From: Chloroflexota bacterium
GTDB taxonomy: Bacteria > Chloroflexota > Dehalococcoidia > Plut-88900
DNA length: 9,647 nucleotides
NCBI GenBank assembly: GCA_022572865.1
Contig: JACZVB010000026.1
Location: 1-9,647 of the forward strand
Direction of reading: 5' to 3'
A program made the position numbers and the translations under genes. The notes beneath the pieces were generated by a model. That model did not search any database. It was not told the DNA's origin and saw only the letters and a list, made by a program, of their open reading frames with translations. Below are positions 1 through 5,963 of the stretch, piece by piece; position 1 is the first letter of the stretch, and each line of letters opens with the position of its first letter.

Positions 1-1
1 G

Positions 2-304
2 ATATTCAGGGAGACGGCGGAGGCGCTTCGCCCTTATGACGGCCATCACATCGCCGTGTACGTCGCCGATTTCTCGGGGCCGTACAGGTTCTTGAAGCGT
101 AGCGGCCTGATCACCGAGGAGTTCGCCAACCACCAGTTTCGCTTCCAGGACATCGTCAACCCGAAGACCGGGGAAAAGCTGTTCCAGCTGGAGCACGAGG
201 TCCGCAGCATGCGCCACCCGATGTACCGTCGCAACCTGGTCAACAGGGACCCGGCCCAGTCCCTTGGGAGCTACGTACGGGGCCGCGACGCCTTCGCCCC
301 GTAA
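2..304 (+). CDS. VOC (glyoxalase-fold) family protein, C-terminal part
   Basis: Only the last 100 residues are in the window; the reading frame is open at the left edge, so the start lies upstream. Seen: a GHHIAVYVADF segment (residues 14-24), which looks like the start of the last beta-alpha-beta-beta-beta unit of a vicinal oxygen chelate domain with a His in the usual first-strand metal position. It is followed by FRFQDIV (46-52) and FQLEHEVRS (61-69), whose Glu sits where the second ligand of such a module often lies. The tail HPMYRRNLVNRDPAQ (72-86) is one I associate with uncharacterised bacterial VOC proteins. VOC enzymes use a divalent metal for isomerisation, ring cleavage or lyase chemistry; the substrate here is unknown. 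An internal GTG at 56 is not the true start, because the domain runs through it. The gene ends 385 bases before the convergent M24 gene. Confidence 0.7.
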   Translation: MFRETAEALRPYDGHHIAVYVADFSGPYRFLKRSGLITEEFANHQFRFQDIVNPKTGEKLFQLEHEVRSMRHPMYRRNLVNRDPAQSLGSYVRGRDAFAP

Positions 305-368
305 AGGCAGGCACGGGGAACCCTCTTGGTGGCTCTATTCTAGTAGCTGGCTGCGGAAAACCGTGTCA

Positions 369-387
369 TAATGCCTACCCAGCATTA
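369..387. repeat. Small inverted repeat downstream of the VOC gene
   Basis: TAATGC (369-374) and GCATTA (382-387) form a perfect 6-bp stem around a 7-nt loop, 65 bases after the VOC stop codon. There is no adjacent T-run, so a classical intrinsic terminator is not supported. It could be an RNA 3'-end processing or stability element, or chance. Confidence 0.35.
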
Positions 388-430
388 GAGATGCACTCGT
401 GATTTGCTACCCACTGAACCATCCCCCTAT

Positions 431-528
431 TTCCCCCTTCCTTTTCTGGAAGGGGGAAGAGATTTGGGTGTGGGGGACACCCCCACACCCCCGTCATCTT
501 TCCAGTCCTTCCAATGCGGGAAGGACTG
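431..528. repeat. Cluster of three perfect stem-loops (REP-like or bidirectional terminator)
   Basis: Three perfect inverted repeats follow one another within 98 bases. Stem 1: TTCCCCCTTCC (431-441) with GGAAGGGGGAA (448-458), 11 bp, loop TTTTCT. Stem 2: GGGTGTGGGGG (466-476) with CCCCCACACCC (480-490), 11 bp, 3-nt loop. Stem 3: CAGTCCTTCC (503-512) with GGAAGGACTG (519-528), 10 bp, loop AATGCG. None is followed by a strong T-run, but both strands can fold equally. That suits a two-way transcription barrier between convergent genes, or a dispersed intergenic repeat of the REP/BIME kind. Stems 1 and 3 share the CCTTCC/GGAAGG core. The palindromes are seen directly; the function is inferred. 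Confidence 0.8.
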
Positions 529-689
529 ACTCCCGACGAAACTCGACAGAACGGTACACTGATTGAGGATATTAGTTACTGGTTGGCTGGTACAGGCCTC
601 TATTATCGACGCTCCAAGGACAGGGGCCGGGGGATAGCATCGCAACGGTCAGCACCTCTATCAACGGCCGGGTCACGGAAAGGGACGGG

Positions 690-1853
690 CTACCCGCGGA
701 CGAATAGCTCCCGGGAGAAGCTGGTGATAACCTCCGCTCCGCTTTCCGTCACTGCCACCGTTTCGCTGATTCCCACTCCGTATTCCCGGTGCTGGCGCAT
801 GGCTGGCGTGACGTGGAAAACCATGCCGGGACGCAGCTCTCGGGTGTCGTGATGCTTGAGGTCAATGATGTGCCCCTCGCCCCATGTTGGAGGGTAGCCG
901 ACCCCCAGGCTGTAACCGACCCGCTTGCGGAAGCTGGCCTCGTACCCTCGGGCGTCGATGACGGCCTGGCAGGCCGCCTGGACATCCTGGGAGAGGACAC
1001 CCGGGCCCATGGCCGCGATGGTGGCCTCCAGGGCCTCACGGCAAGCCTCGTGCATTCTCCGAAGGGCGTCGGGCGCCTCACCGACGGCGGCGGTGCGAAA
1101 TATCGGGGCCGAGTACCTGTTCCAAACAGCGCCTATCTCGATCATGACGGAGTCGCCCCGTTGCAGCCGCCGTCTGTGGAAAGTTGCGTGGGCTATACCC
1201 GCCTTCTCGCCGGAGGTGACGATGGGTGCGCTGCTGAAGAACTCGCTTCCTGCGGCCACCATGGCGCGATAGGACTGGGAGGCGACATCATTTTCGGTCA
1301 CGCCTTCGGCTATGGCGTCCAGGGCGGAGCTCATCCCTGCCTCGGTGCACTGGGCCGCGATGCGGATGTACTCCAGTTCAAGGGGCGATTTGATCAGGCG
1401 GACGGTTTCCACGATGCCCGATCCGTCGCCCAGCTCCCCGCCCAGGGTTTGCTGGAGCCGCAGGTATGACTCCACGTTGAGAAAGGGACTGGTACGTTCG
1501 GCGGCCAGGCGTCGGGATGCCAGGCCTGTGCTGTCAAGGGCGTGAGCCACGGCGCTCTCCGGCTCCTCATGGTCCTGGTAGGTGTATATCCTGTCCAGCC
1601 AGGCAGTGGCCTCCGCCACCGGACGCTCCAGGAGCCGGACAACCAGGACGGGGTCCCCATCCTGGGGCACCAGAAGGCACTGGTAGTTGGAGTAACCCGC
1701 CGTGTTGTAGCCGGTGAGGTAGAAAAGGTTAGCGGGTGCGAAAAGGAGCAGCACCTCCACGCCTCTGTCCGTCATCCCTCGACGCACCGCCGCCAGCCGC
1801 CGGTCGTACTCCTCTCTGGGAAATGCTAGGCCGAAGCGCTCTCCTGGTCTCAC
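690..1853 (-). CDS. M24-family (pita-bread fold) hydrolase, metal-free creatinase/ectoine-hydrolase type
   Basis: A protein of 387 residues. The start is GTG at 1853, chosen because AAGGAGGG lies 7 nt upstream; the frame stays open to 1970, but that extension has no family character. The N-terminal creatinase-like domain includes FYLTGY (44-49); the C-terminal pita-bread domain begins near LIKSPLELEYIR (153-164). Compared by eye with E. coli PepP, all five dinuclear metal ligands are replaced: Asp to Glu239, Asp to Pro250, His to Tyr314, Glu to Thr349, Glu to Ser363. The AH-x8-x-GD segment is kept, with His222 where creatinase has its catalytic His. Known of the family: creatinase splits creatine to sarcosine and urea, and ectoine hydrolase (DoeA/EutD) opens ectoine; both have degenerate metal sites. 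The WGE and ISETVAVTE stretches recall ectoine hydrolase. A metal-independent C-N hydrolase of a small molecule is inferred; proline dipeptidase activity is unlikely. It is divergent from the M20 genes. Confidence 0.85.
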   Translation of the reverse strand: MRPGERFGLAFPREEYDRRLAAVRRGMTDRGVEVLLLFAPANLFYLTGYNTAGYSNYQCLLVPQDGDPVLVVRLLERPVAEATAWLDRIYTYQDHEEPESAVAHALDSTGLASRRLAAERTSPFLNVESYLRLQQTLGGELGDGSGIVETVRLIKSPLELEYIRIAAQCTEAGMSSALDAIAEGVTENDVASQSYRAMVAAGSEFFSSAPIVTSGEKAGIAHATFHRRRLQRGDSVMIEIGAVWNRYSAPIFRTAAVGEAPDALRRMHEACREALEATIAAMGPGVLSQDVQAACQAVIDARGYEASFRKRVGYSLGVGYPPTWGEGHIIDLKHHDTRELRPGMVFHVTPAMRQHREYGVGISETVAVTESGAEVITSFSRELFVRG

Positions 1854-1860
1854 TAAGATT

Positions 1861-1868
1861 CCCTCCTT
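1861..1868 (-). promoter_or_regulatory. Shine-Dalgarno site fixing the M24 start
   Basis: On the minus strand AAGGAGGG stands 7 nt before the GTG at 1853. It is a near-perfect anti-16S match and is the reason for choosing this start over the longer open frame beginning at 1970. Confidence 0.75.
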
Positions 1869-2085
1869 GTCATAACAGTCCCATTCATCTGGTGAGGATG
1901 GGCGGCAGGATAACTGTATAGCCTTGCCAGGCGATCTACAAGTTTGGCCCTGTCCCCCCTGTTTCAGCATCGAGGGTAAGTCGAATCCGGCCTATGCGAC
2001 AAGGGCCTAAGGGGCCGGGCTCCCACTTCCCCTGGCCTATCTACCGCGATATGATAGCCCAGCCCCGACCAGGTGCTACAGCAGG

Positions 2086-2090
2086 GGAGG
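2086..2090 (+). promoter_or_regulatory. Shine-Dalgarno site deciding the first M20 start
   Basis: GGAGG lies 6 nt before GTG 2097. An alternative in-frame GTG at 2073 would add eight residues but has no such site before it, so 2097 is preferred. Confidence 0.65.
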
Positions 2091-2096
2091 ACAAAG

Positions 2097-3338
2097 GTGA
2101 GCGAGGTTCATACACAGCTTCTCGAGCAGATAGACCGGGCCGAGATTGTCCAGCTTATGATGGACCTTCAGCGGTTCAGAAGCTTTTCCGGGCAGGAAGC
2201 CGAGGCGGTGCGCTTCCTGGCGGGCTGGCTAGAGGAGAGGGGGATGGAGGTGGAGCTGATCGATGTAGCCGATGAGCCGGGCCGCCCGGACCTGGTCGCC
2301 CGGCTGCCTGGGTCGGGACGGGGCCCGAGCCTCATGCTCAACGGCCACCTGGATATTGACCCGGTGCCCCTCAACTACCCCGGAGATCCCTGGGCCTGCT
2401 ACGAAGAGGACGGCCTGCTCTATGGTCATGGCTTGATGAACATGAAGGCCGGCGTGGCAGCGCTGGCCTCGGCCGCCGTAGCCGTAAAACGGGCCGGGGT
2501 CTCCCTGACGGGCGATCTGCTGGTCACTGGGGTCGTGGGGGAGCTGCAGGGGGGCGTGGGCGCCTACGACCTTGTCCAACGGGGCGTCGTCGCCGACTAC
2601 ACCATCGTCTGCGAGCCCAGTGAGCTGGAGGTGCGAACGATACACTCGGGAGCGATCCAGATGCTCGTCCACGTTACAGGGGAGTCCGCCTGGATCGGGG
2701 TCCTCCATAGAGAAAAGTACGTCAATGCCATAGAGAAGATGACCAGGGTCATAGACGCTCTCAAGGAGGTGCGGTTCAGCGTCCCACTGAGGGATGATCT
2801 CGTGGGCCTGCCACGCATGGTCGTTGGGGGCATCATGGGAGGGCTGGGGCGTGACTACGGCCACGGGCGGCCGGCATACGTACCCGACTTTTGTACAATC
2901 ATACTGGAGGTGCGCGGACTTCCAGGCCAGGACTGGGACCAGACCCGTGAGGATATCGATGTGGCGCTGAGGAGACTCCGGTCCCGGGACCCGGAGCTGC
3001 GCTATGAAATCGAGATGCCTCCCGCCACCTACGGCCCCCACTGGCACAGCATGAAGGTACCGGGGCATGGCATTGACGTCCCCACGGATCACGACTTCCC
3101 TCAGACGGTGCGCAGACACCATATAGAGGTCTTGGGCGCTGAGCCTGCCAATGTGGGGTTTCAGAATCCCGGCTCCTATGCCTGGACCGATGCCGGCCAC
3201 TTCACCCGGGGCGGCTCACTGGCCATAATCTACGGCCCCACGACCAACCTGGTTCGAACCGTCGACATCGAAAAGGTTATGAACTGTGCACGAGTGCTGG
3301 CCCTGACCGCCACCGACATCTGCACCCGAAGCAAGTAG
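2097..3338 (+). CDS. M20-family amidohydrolase (ArgE/DapE/CPG2-like) with altered metal site
   Basis: A protein of 413 residues, about normal length for the family, with no signal peptide. Seen in order: SGQEAEAV (31-38); NGHLDID with His84 and Asp86; HGLMNMKAG (111-119), where the family has DMK but Asn115 replaces the metal-bridging Asp; VVGELQGG (146-153), where Glu149 matches the catalytic base but Leu150 replaces the metal-binding Glu; CEP with Glu173; a lid domain (roughly 180-290) with Trp199 near the usual conserved His; and YGPTTNLVRT (379-388), where Arg387 aligns with the last metal His of DapE. Family members hydrolyse amide bonds of N-acyl, N-carbamoyl or peptide substrates in the cytoplasm. 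Here the second metal site looks abolished, so a one-metal or altered enzyme is inferred. It leads a same-strand run with a diverged paralogue and a methyltransferase-like gene. The substrate is unknown. Confidence 0.85.
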   Translation: MSEVHTQLLEQIDRAEIVQLMMDLQRFRSFSGQEAEAVRFLAGWLEERGMEVELIDVADEPGRPDLVARLPGSGRGPSLMLNGHLDIDPVPLNYPGDPWACYEEDGLLYGHGLMNMKAGVAALASAAVAVKRAGVSLTGDLLVTGVVGELQGGVGAYDLVQRGVVADYTIVCEPSELEVRTIHSGAIQMLVHVTGESAWIGVLHREKYVNAIEKMTRVIDALKEVRFSVPLRDDLVGLPRMVVGGIMGGLGRDYGHGRPAYVPDFCTIILEVRGLPGQDWDQTREDIDVALRRLRSRDPELRYEIEMPPATYGPHWHSMKVPGHGIDVPTDHDFPQTVRRHHIEVLGAEPANVGFQNPGSYAWTDAGHFTRGGSLAIIYGPTTNLVRTVDIEKVMNCARVLALTATDICTRSK

Positions 3339-3458
3339 GTACGACCCCCTTTCGATATCAGCCCTCTCGCCGACCGTGCCGGCGGCAATGGCCTACTGTT
3401 CTTAACCCTGTGAAGTGATTGAGAGGCCTTGTTTCCCAGGCCCGGGTTAGCGTGGGTT

Positions 3459-3487
3459 ATGACTGTGAAATGGAATTGGGATATACT
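3459..3487 (+). promoter_or_regulatory. Candidate sigma70-type promoter for the second M20 gene
   Basis: ATGACT (3459-3464, four of six matches to TTGACA) and TATACT (3482-3487, five of six to TATAAT) are separated by exactly 17 nt. Transcription would begin near 3494 and give a leader of about 150 nt before ATG 3643. Confidence 0.45.
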
Positions 3488-3537
3488 TCCCGACGCACTG
3501 AGGCTCAAATAGGGGAAGGGCTGAAGGGCTGTTGAGG

Positions 3538-3549
3538 GCGCGTAAGCGC
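3538..3549 (+). repeat. Mini-hairpin with GNRA tetraloop in the leader
   Basis: GCGC (3538-3541), GTAA (3542-3545), GCGC (3546-3549). In RNA this is a 4-bp GC stem closed by a GUAA loop, a stable GNRA tetraloop. It is short enough to arise by chance; its position in a structured leader is why it is listed. Confidence 0.35.
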
Positions 3550-3559
3550 TAATACCTAC

Positions 3560-3599
3560 AGCTGGATAAGAATGGGGCCTGTCCCCTCCATATCCAGCT
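3560..3599 (+). repeat. 40-nt stem-loop upstream of the second M20 gene
   Basis: AGCTGGATA (3560-3568) pairs perfectly with TATCCAGCT (3591-3599). Inside, GGGG (3574-3577) pairs with CCCC (3583-3586) around a CCTGT loop, leaving an internal loop between the two stems. No T-run follows, so it is not a plain terminator. It ends 28 nt before the Shine-Dalgarno site at 3628, which would suit a 5'-leader element acting on translation or RNA stability, or a protein-binding operator. Confidence 0.55.
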
Positions 3600-3627
3600 C
3601 TAAGACGCAGAAGTGTATAAGCAAGAT

Positions 3628-3633
3628 AGGAGA
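3628..3633 (+). promoter_or_regulatory. Shine-Dalgarno site deciding the second M20 start
   Basis: AGGAGA lies 9 nt before ATG 3643. This ATG is preferred over the in-frame GTG at 3613, which would add ten residues without family character and would place the Shine-Dalgarno site inside the gene. Confidence 0.65.
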
Positions 3634-3642
3634 GACCTGACT

Positions 3643-4902
3643 ATGAGCACTAGCCCGGCCAAAGCGGTAGACCGCTCTTACATTGTCGAGATGACTAAAG
3701 ACCTGGTAAACATCCAATCGCCCACAGGCCAGGAAGCTGAGGCAGTCCAATATTACGCAGGCAAGCTCCGGGAGTTGGGTCTGGAGGTGGAGTTCCAGGA
3801 AGTGGAGGCGGACAGATCGAACGTCATCGCGCGGTATCGGGGCACTGGTGGCGGCAAGAACGTGCTCCTTTGCGGCCATTTCGATACCAGCACCACCCCG
3901 GCGGATGCGGTCTCGGGTTCGGGTCACGCTCCCAGCTACGTCGAGGAAGACGGTTGGGCCTATGGCCTTGGGATCTCCAACATGAAGAACGCCCTGGCTA
4001 TCTACGCAGGGGCGACCCGGGCCATCATCGAATCCAAGACGCCGGTCAAAGGCGATATAGTGATCGGCGCCGTAATCGGCGAGATAGAAAAGGCGCCGGT
4101 GGATAAGTACACCGGCAAGGACTACCGGGGAGCCGGGTCCGGGGTCAGGTACATGCTGCACCACGGGGTGACCGCCGACGTGTGCATCAACGGAGAGCCA
4201 ACCGGCATGCGGCTACAGCTGGGCAACACGGGATATATATTCGCACGTATCACCACCAAGGGAGTGCCTTCGCACACATACAGTAAGCACACGGGCATCG
4301 ATGCCATCGCCAAGATGGAGGCGCTGCTCCCGAAGATCCGCAAGTGGGAGGAGACGTATCAGAAGCGCCACCCTCATCCCATCATGCTTCCTCTGATAGG
4401 GGTGGGCGCTATCGAGGGAGGCTTCCCCTTCAAGCCCAGCATCTGTCCCGCGCCCTTTTGCCACCTGTATATCCACATCACCACCATCCCCGGGACCAAA
4501 CCCATGACCGTCTACCGTGAGCTGGAAGAGGTGCTAAAGGAGCAGGCCGCCAAAGACCCTGAGCTGGAGTGGGAGATCAAGTTCTACATGGCCAGCGACG
4601 GCTATGAAGTGCCTGATTCCTCACCCGTGGCCCGAGCCATACAGAAGAGCCACAGGGAGGTGTTTGGGCAGGACGTAATCTATCCGGAGCCGGCCCGGTA
4701 CGCCGTGAGCAGCGATTGCTCTCCCATCTTTCAATACGGTATCCCCGGCGTGACCTATGGCGCAGGTGGGATCACGCCATCTGGGGTCTACAGCATGTAC
4801 GACGGGGCGAAGGGTGAGGTGCTGGGTCTGGACAACCTGCACAAGATGACCCAGTCCTACGCCGTAGCCCTGGCCGATCTGTGCAACCAGCCGCCGGACT
4901 AG
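3643..4902 (+). CDS. M20-family amidohydrolase, diverged paralogue of the preceding M20 gene
   Basis: A protein of 419 residues. Seen in order: SPTGQEAEAV (26-35), almost the same opening as the first M20 protein; CGHFDTS with His79 and Asp81; LGISNMKN (109-116) with Asn113 in place of the bridging Asp; VIGEIEK (144-150) with Glu147 as the likely catalytic base and Ile148 in place of the metal-binding Glu; INGEP with Glu185; lid-domain VPSH with His211, which the first paralogue lacks; and SSDCSPIFQYGIPGVTYGAG (357-376), typical of the family C-terminus. No His aligns with the last metal ligand (Gly395 by eye), although His400 is close. A segment at 151-168 looks like an insertion compared with the first paralogue. 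The function inferred is hydrolysis of an amide, N-acyl or peptide-like bond in the cytoplasm; the substrate is unknown. The next gene starts 59 bases on and is probably co-transcribed. Confidence 0.85.
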   Translation: MSTSPAKAVDRSYIVEMTKDLVNIQSPTGQEAEAVQYYAGKLRELGLEVEFQEVEADRSNVIARYRGTGGGKNVLLCGHFDTSTTPADAVSGSGHAPSYVEEDGWAYGLGISNMKNALAIYAGATRAIIESKTPVKGDIVIGAVIGEIEKAPVDKYTGKDYRGAGSGVRYMLHHGVTADVCINGEPTGMRLQLGNTGYIFARITTKGVPSHTYSKHTGIDAIAKMEALLPKIRKWEETYQKRHPHPIMLPLIGVGAIEGGFPFKPSICPAPFCHLYIHITTIPGTKPMTVYRELEEVLKEQAAKDPELEWEIKFYMASDGYEVPDSSPVARAIQKSHREVFGQDVIYPEPARYAVSSDCSPIFQYGIPGVTYGAGGITPSGVYSMYDGAKGEVLGLDNLHKMTQSYAVALADLCNQPPD

Positions 4903-4961
4903 AGGTGGTTTCCAAAACCCTCTCGTATCGCTAAGTTTGAGCACGGCAACAAGGGGCGCAA

Positions 4962-5897
4962 ATGACAACGTTGCAGGAGCGTTTGGACGGAGGAGAGGTG
5001 ATTATCCTCGATGGGGCAATCGGCAGTGAGCTCCAGAGGATGGGGGTGCCCATGAATGCCGATGCCTGGAGCGCCCCGGGCCATCTGACCCATCCCGATG
5101 CGACGCGCCGCTTGCACGAGGAGTATATACAGGCTGGGGTAGACGTCATAACGACCAATACCTACTCCTCTGCCCGGCACAACCTGGAGGTAGCAGGCCT
5201 GGGTGACCGGACCCGTGAGTTGAACACCAGGGCCGTGACCCTGGCCCGGGAGGCCCGTGATAGTGCCGGGGCCACGAGGACGGTGTATATAGCCGGGGCG
5301 TTGTCCAACTACGGGGCATTCTCCGTAACAGTGGAACGCCCCGCTCCACCCATGGAGACCCTCAAGGCCAGCTACCGGGAGCATGCGGAGATACTGGCGG
5401 AGGCCGGTGTGGACCTGTTCGTTCAGGAGATGATCCGGGACATCCAGCAGGGCACGGCGCTGCTGGATGCAGCCCTGGCCACGGGCTTGCCTGTTTGGCT
5501 GGGATTTAGCTGCAGGACCGACGACGACGGAACGGTCAGATTCCGCCACAATCCGACGGACCTCACCTTTGCCGAGGGCCTGGATGCCCTGACGGCTATC
5601 GGAGGGTCTGCGGTCACGGTGATGCATTCGGATATTGAGGTCACTACCCCGGCTCTAAAGGTAGCTCTTGAGCGGTGGCAGGGGCCTGTGGGCTCATACC
5701 CCCACTACGGCCATTGGGAACGGCCCATCTGGCACTCTGAGGGGGCGCCATCACCGGAGGAGTATCTGAGACTGGCTAAGGAATGGGTCGAGATGGGGGT
5801 GCAGATCATCGGGGGGTGCTGCGGCATCGGTGTCGAGCACATAAGGCCGCTTAAAGAGGGCCTGTCGGCCCGGGCGCCGGCGAAAGAGAGTTCCTGA
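4962..5897 (+). CDS. Homocysteine S-methyltransferase-family protein
   Basis: A protein of 311 residues, the size of a stand-alone methyltransferase domain of the MmuM/BHMT/MetH type. AAGGGG precedes the ATG by 5 nt. The family is a TIM barrel in which a Cys-bound zinc activates homocysteine to accept a methyl group from S-methylmethionine, betaine or similar donors. Seen: DGAIGSEL (17-24), TTNTYSSAR (64-72), QEM with Glu156 in the usual active-site Glu strand, and GGCCG (284-288) with the two zinc Cys residues 286 and 287. The third zinc Cys, normally in a GxNC motif, is missing: AVTVMHS (217-223) aligns His222 with it. The usual YPN motif is YPH (246-248). So the zinc site may be Cys2His, or the protein may use another thiol or amine acceptor. 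It sits close behind an M20 gene, and MMP or betaine metabolism is only one possibility. Confidence 0.8.
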   Translation: MTTLQERLDGGEVIILDGAIGSELQRMGVPMNADAWSAPGHLTHPDATRRLHEEYIQAGVDVITTNTYSSARHNLEVAGLGDRTRELNTRAVTLAREARDSAGATRTVYIAGALSNYGAFSVTVERPAPPMETLKASYREHAEILAEAGVDLFVQEMIRDIQQGTALLDAALATGLPVWLGFSCRTDDDGTVRFRHNPTDLTFAEGLDALTAIGGSAVTVMHSDIEVTTPALKVALERWQGPVGSYPHYGHWERPIWHSEGAPSPEEYLRLAKEWVEMGVQIIGGCCGIGVEHIRPLKEGLSARAPAKESS

Positions 5898-5963
5898 CAG
5901 GCCCTGCCTGGTTGTATTCATGATATCTGCCAGCGGAGGATCGGGACCGACCGGCACACGACA
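5898..5963. other. Short convergent intergenic spacer
   Basis: Sixty-six bases separate two converging genes. The only structure seen is a weak CAGG/CCTG hairpin just after the upstream stop codon (about 5898-5910), with no clear T-run. No strong terminator is visible. Confidence 0.4.

Larger units (their letters stand above)
305..689. other. Gene-free stretch between convergent genes
   Basis: I see no credible gene here. Short open frames on either strand run across palindromes and show no protein-family features. What the stretch holds is structure: a 6-bp hairpin at 369-387 and three consecutive perfect stem-loops at 431-528. The VOC gene reads in from the left and the M24 gene from the right, so both transcripts would have to end within this segment. 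From 529 to 689 I see nothing distinctive. Confidence 0.7.
1854..2096. promoter_or_regulatory. Divergent intergenic region between the M24 and first M20 genes
   Basis: The genes on both sides read away from this segment, so both promoters should lie in it. On the plus strand TATGAT (2050-2055) matches five of six -10 bases, with a poor TTCCCC 17 nt upstream (2027-2032); the start of transcription would fall near 2062. On the minus strand TATACA (1920-1915) has a weak TTGTAG (1941-1936) at a short 15-nt spacing. Both are by-eye candidates only. No convincing operator palindrome is visible. Confidence 0.3.
3339..3642 (+). other. 304-base gap between the M20 paralogues: promoter and leader
   Basis: No gene is seen. 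The gap contains a weak 5-bp GC hairpin at 3368-3384 without a T-run, a plausible promoter at 3459-3487, a perfect tandem 8-mer (GAAGGGCT at 3515-3522 and 3523-3530), a GCGC-GTAA-GCGC mini-hairpin and a larger 40-nt stem-loop. Such a long, structured gap between two same-strand paralogues suggests that the second one has its own transcription start. Confidence 0.5.

Noticed and set aside
431..528. CRISPR array
   Set aside because: The stem-loops differ in sequence and there are no equal-length spacers between identical repeats.
514..852. Open frame of 112 codons running from the stem-loop cluster into the M24 3' end
   Set aside because: It starts inside a palindrome, overlaps the M24 gene antisense, and has low-complexity basic content with no domain.
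789..1469. Plus-strand open frame (226 codons) opposite the M24 gene
   Set aside because: The minus-strand M24 protein is well supported by domain content and a strong Shine-Dalgarno site. The plus-strand translation is featureless.
1854..1970. N-terminal extension of the M24 frame by 39 residues
   Set aside because: The extension has no family similarity and contains the Shine-Dalgarno site for GTG 1853.
2229..3200. Long minus-strand open frame (323 codons) opposite the first M20 gene
   Set aside because: It lies wholly opposite a gene with clear family motifs, and its translation shows no domain. It is a shadow of GC-rich codon use.
3488..3642. SAM or other known riboswitch before the second M20 and methyltransferase-like genes
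   Set aside because: I could not find the conserved core of any riboswitch class I know. Only generic stem-loops are present.
4899..5627. Minus-strand open frame (242 codons) opposite the methyltransferase-like gene
   Set aside because: It is opposite conserved DGAIG and NTYSS motifs and has no recognisable protein features.
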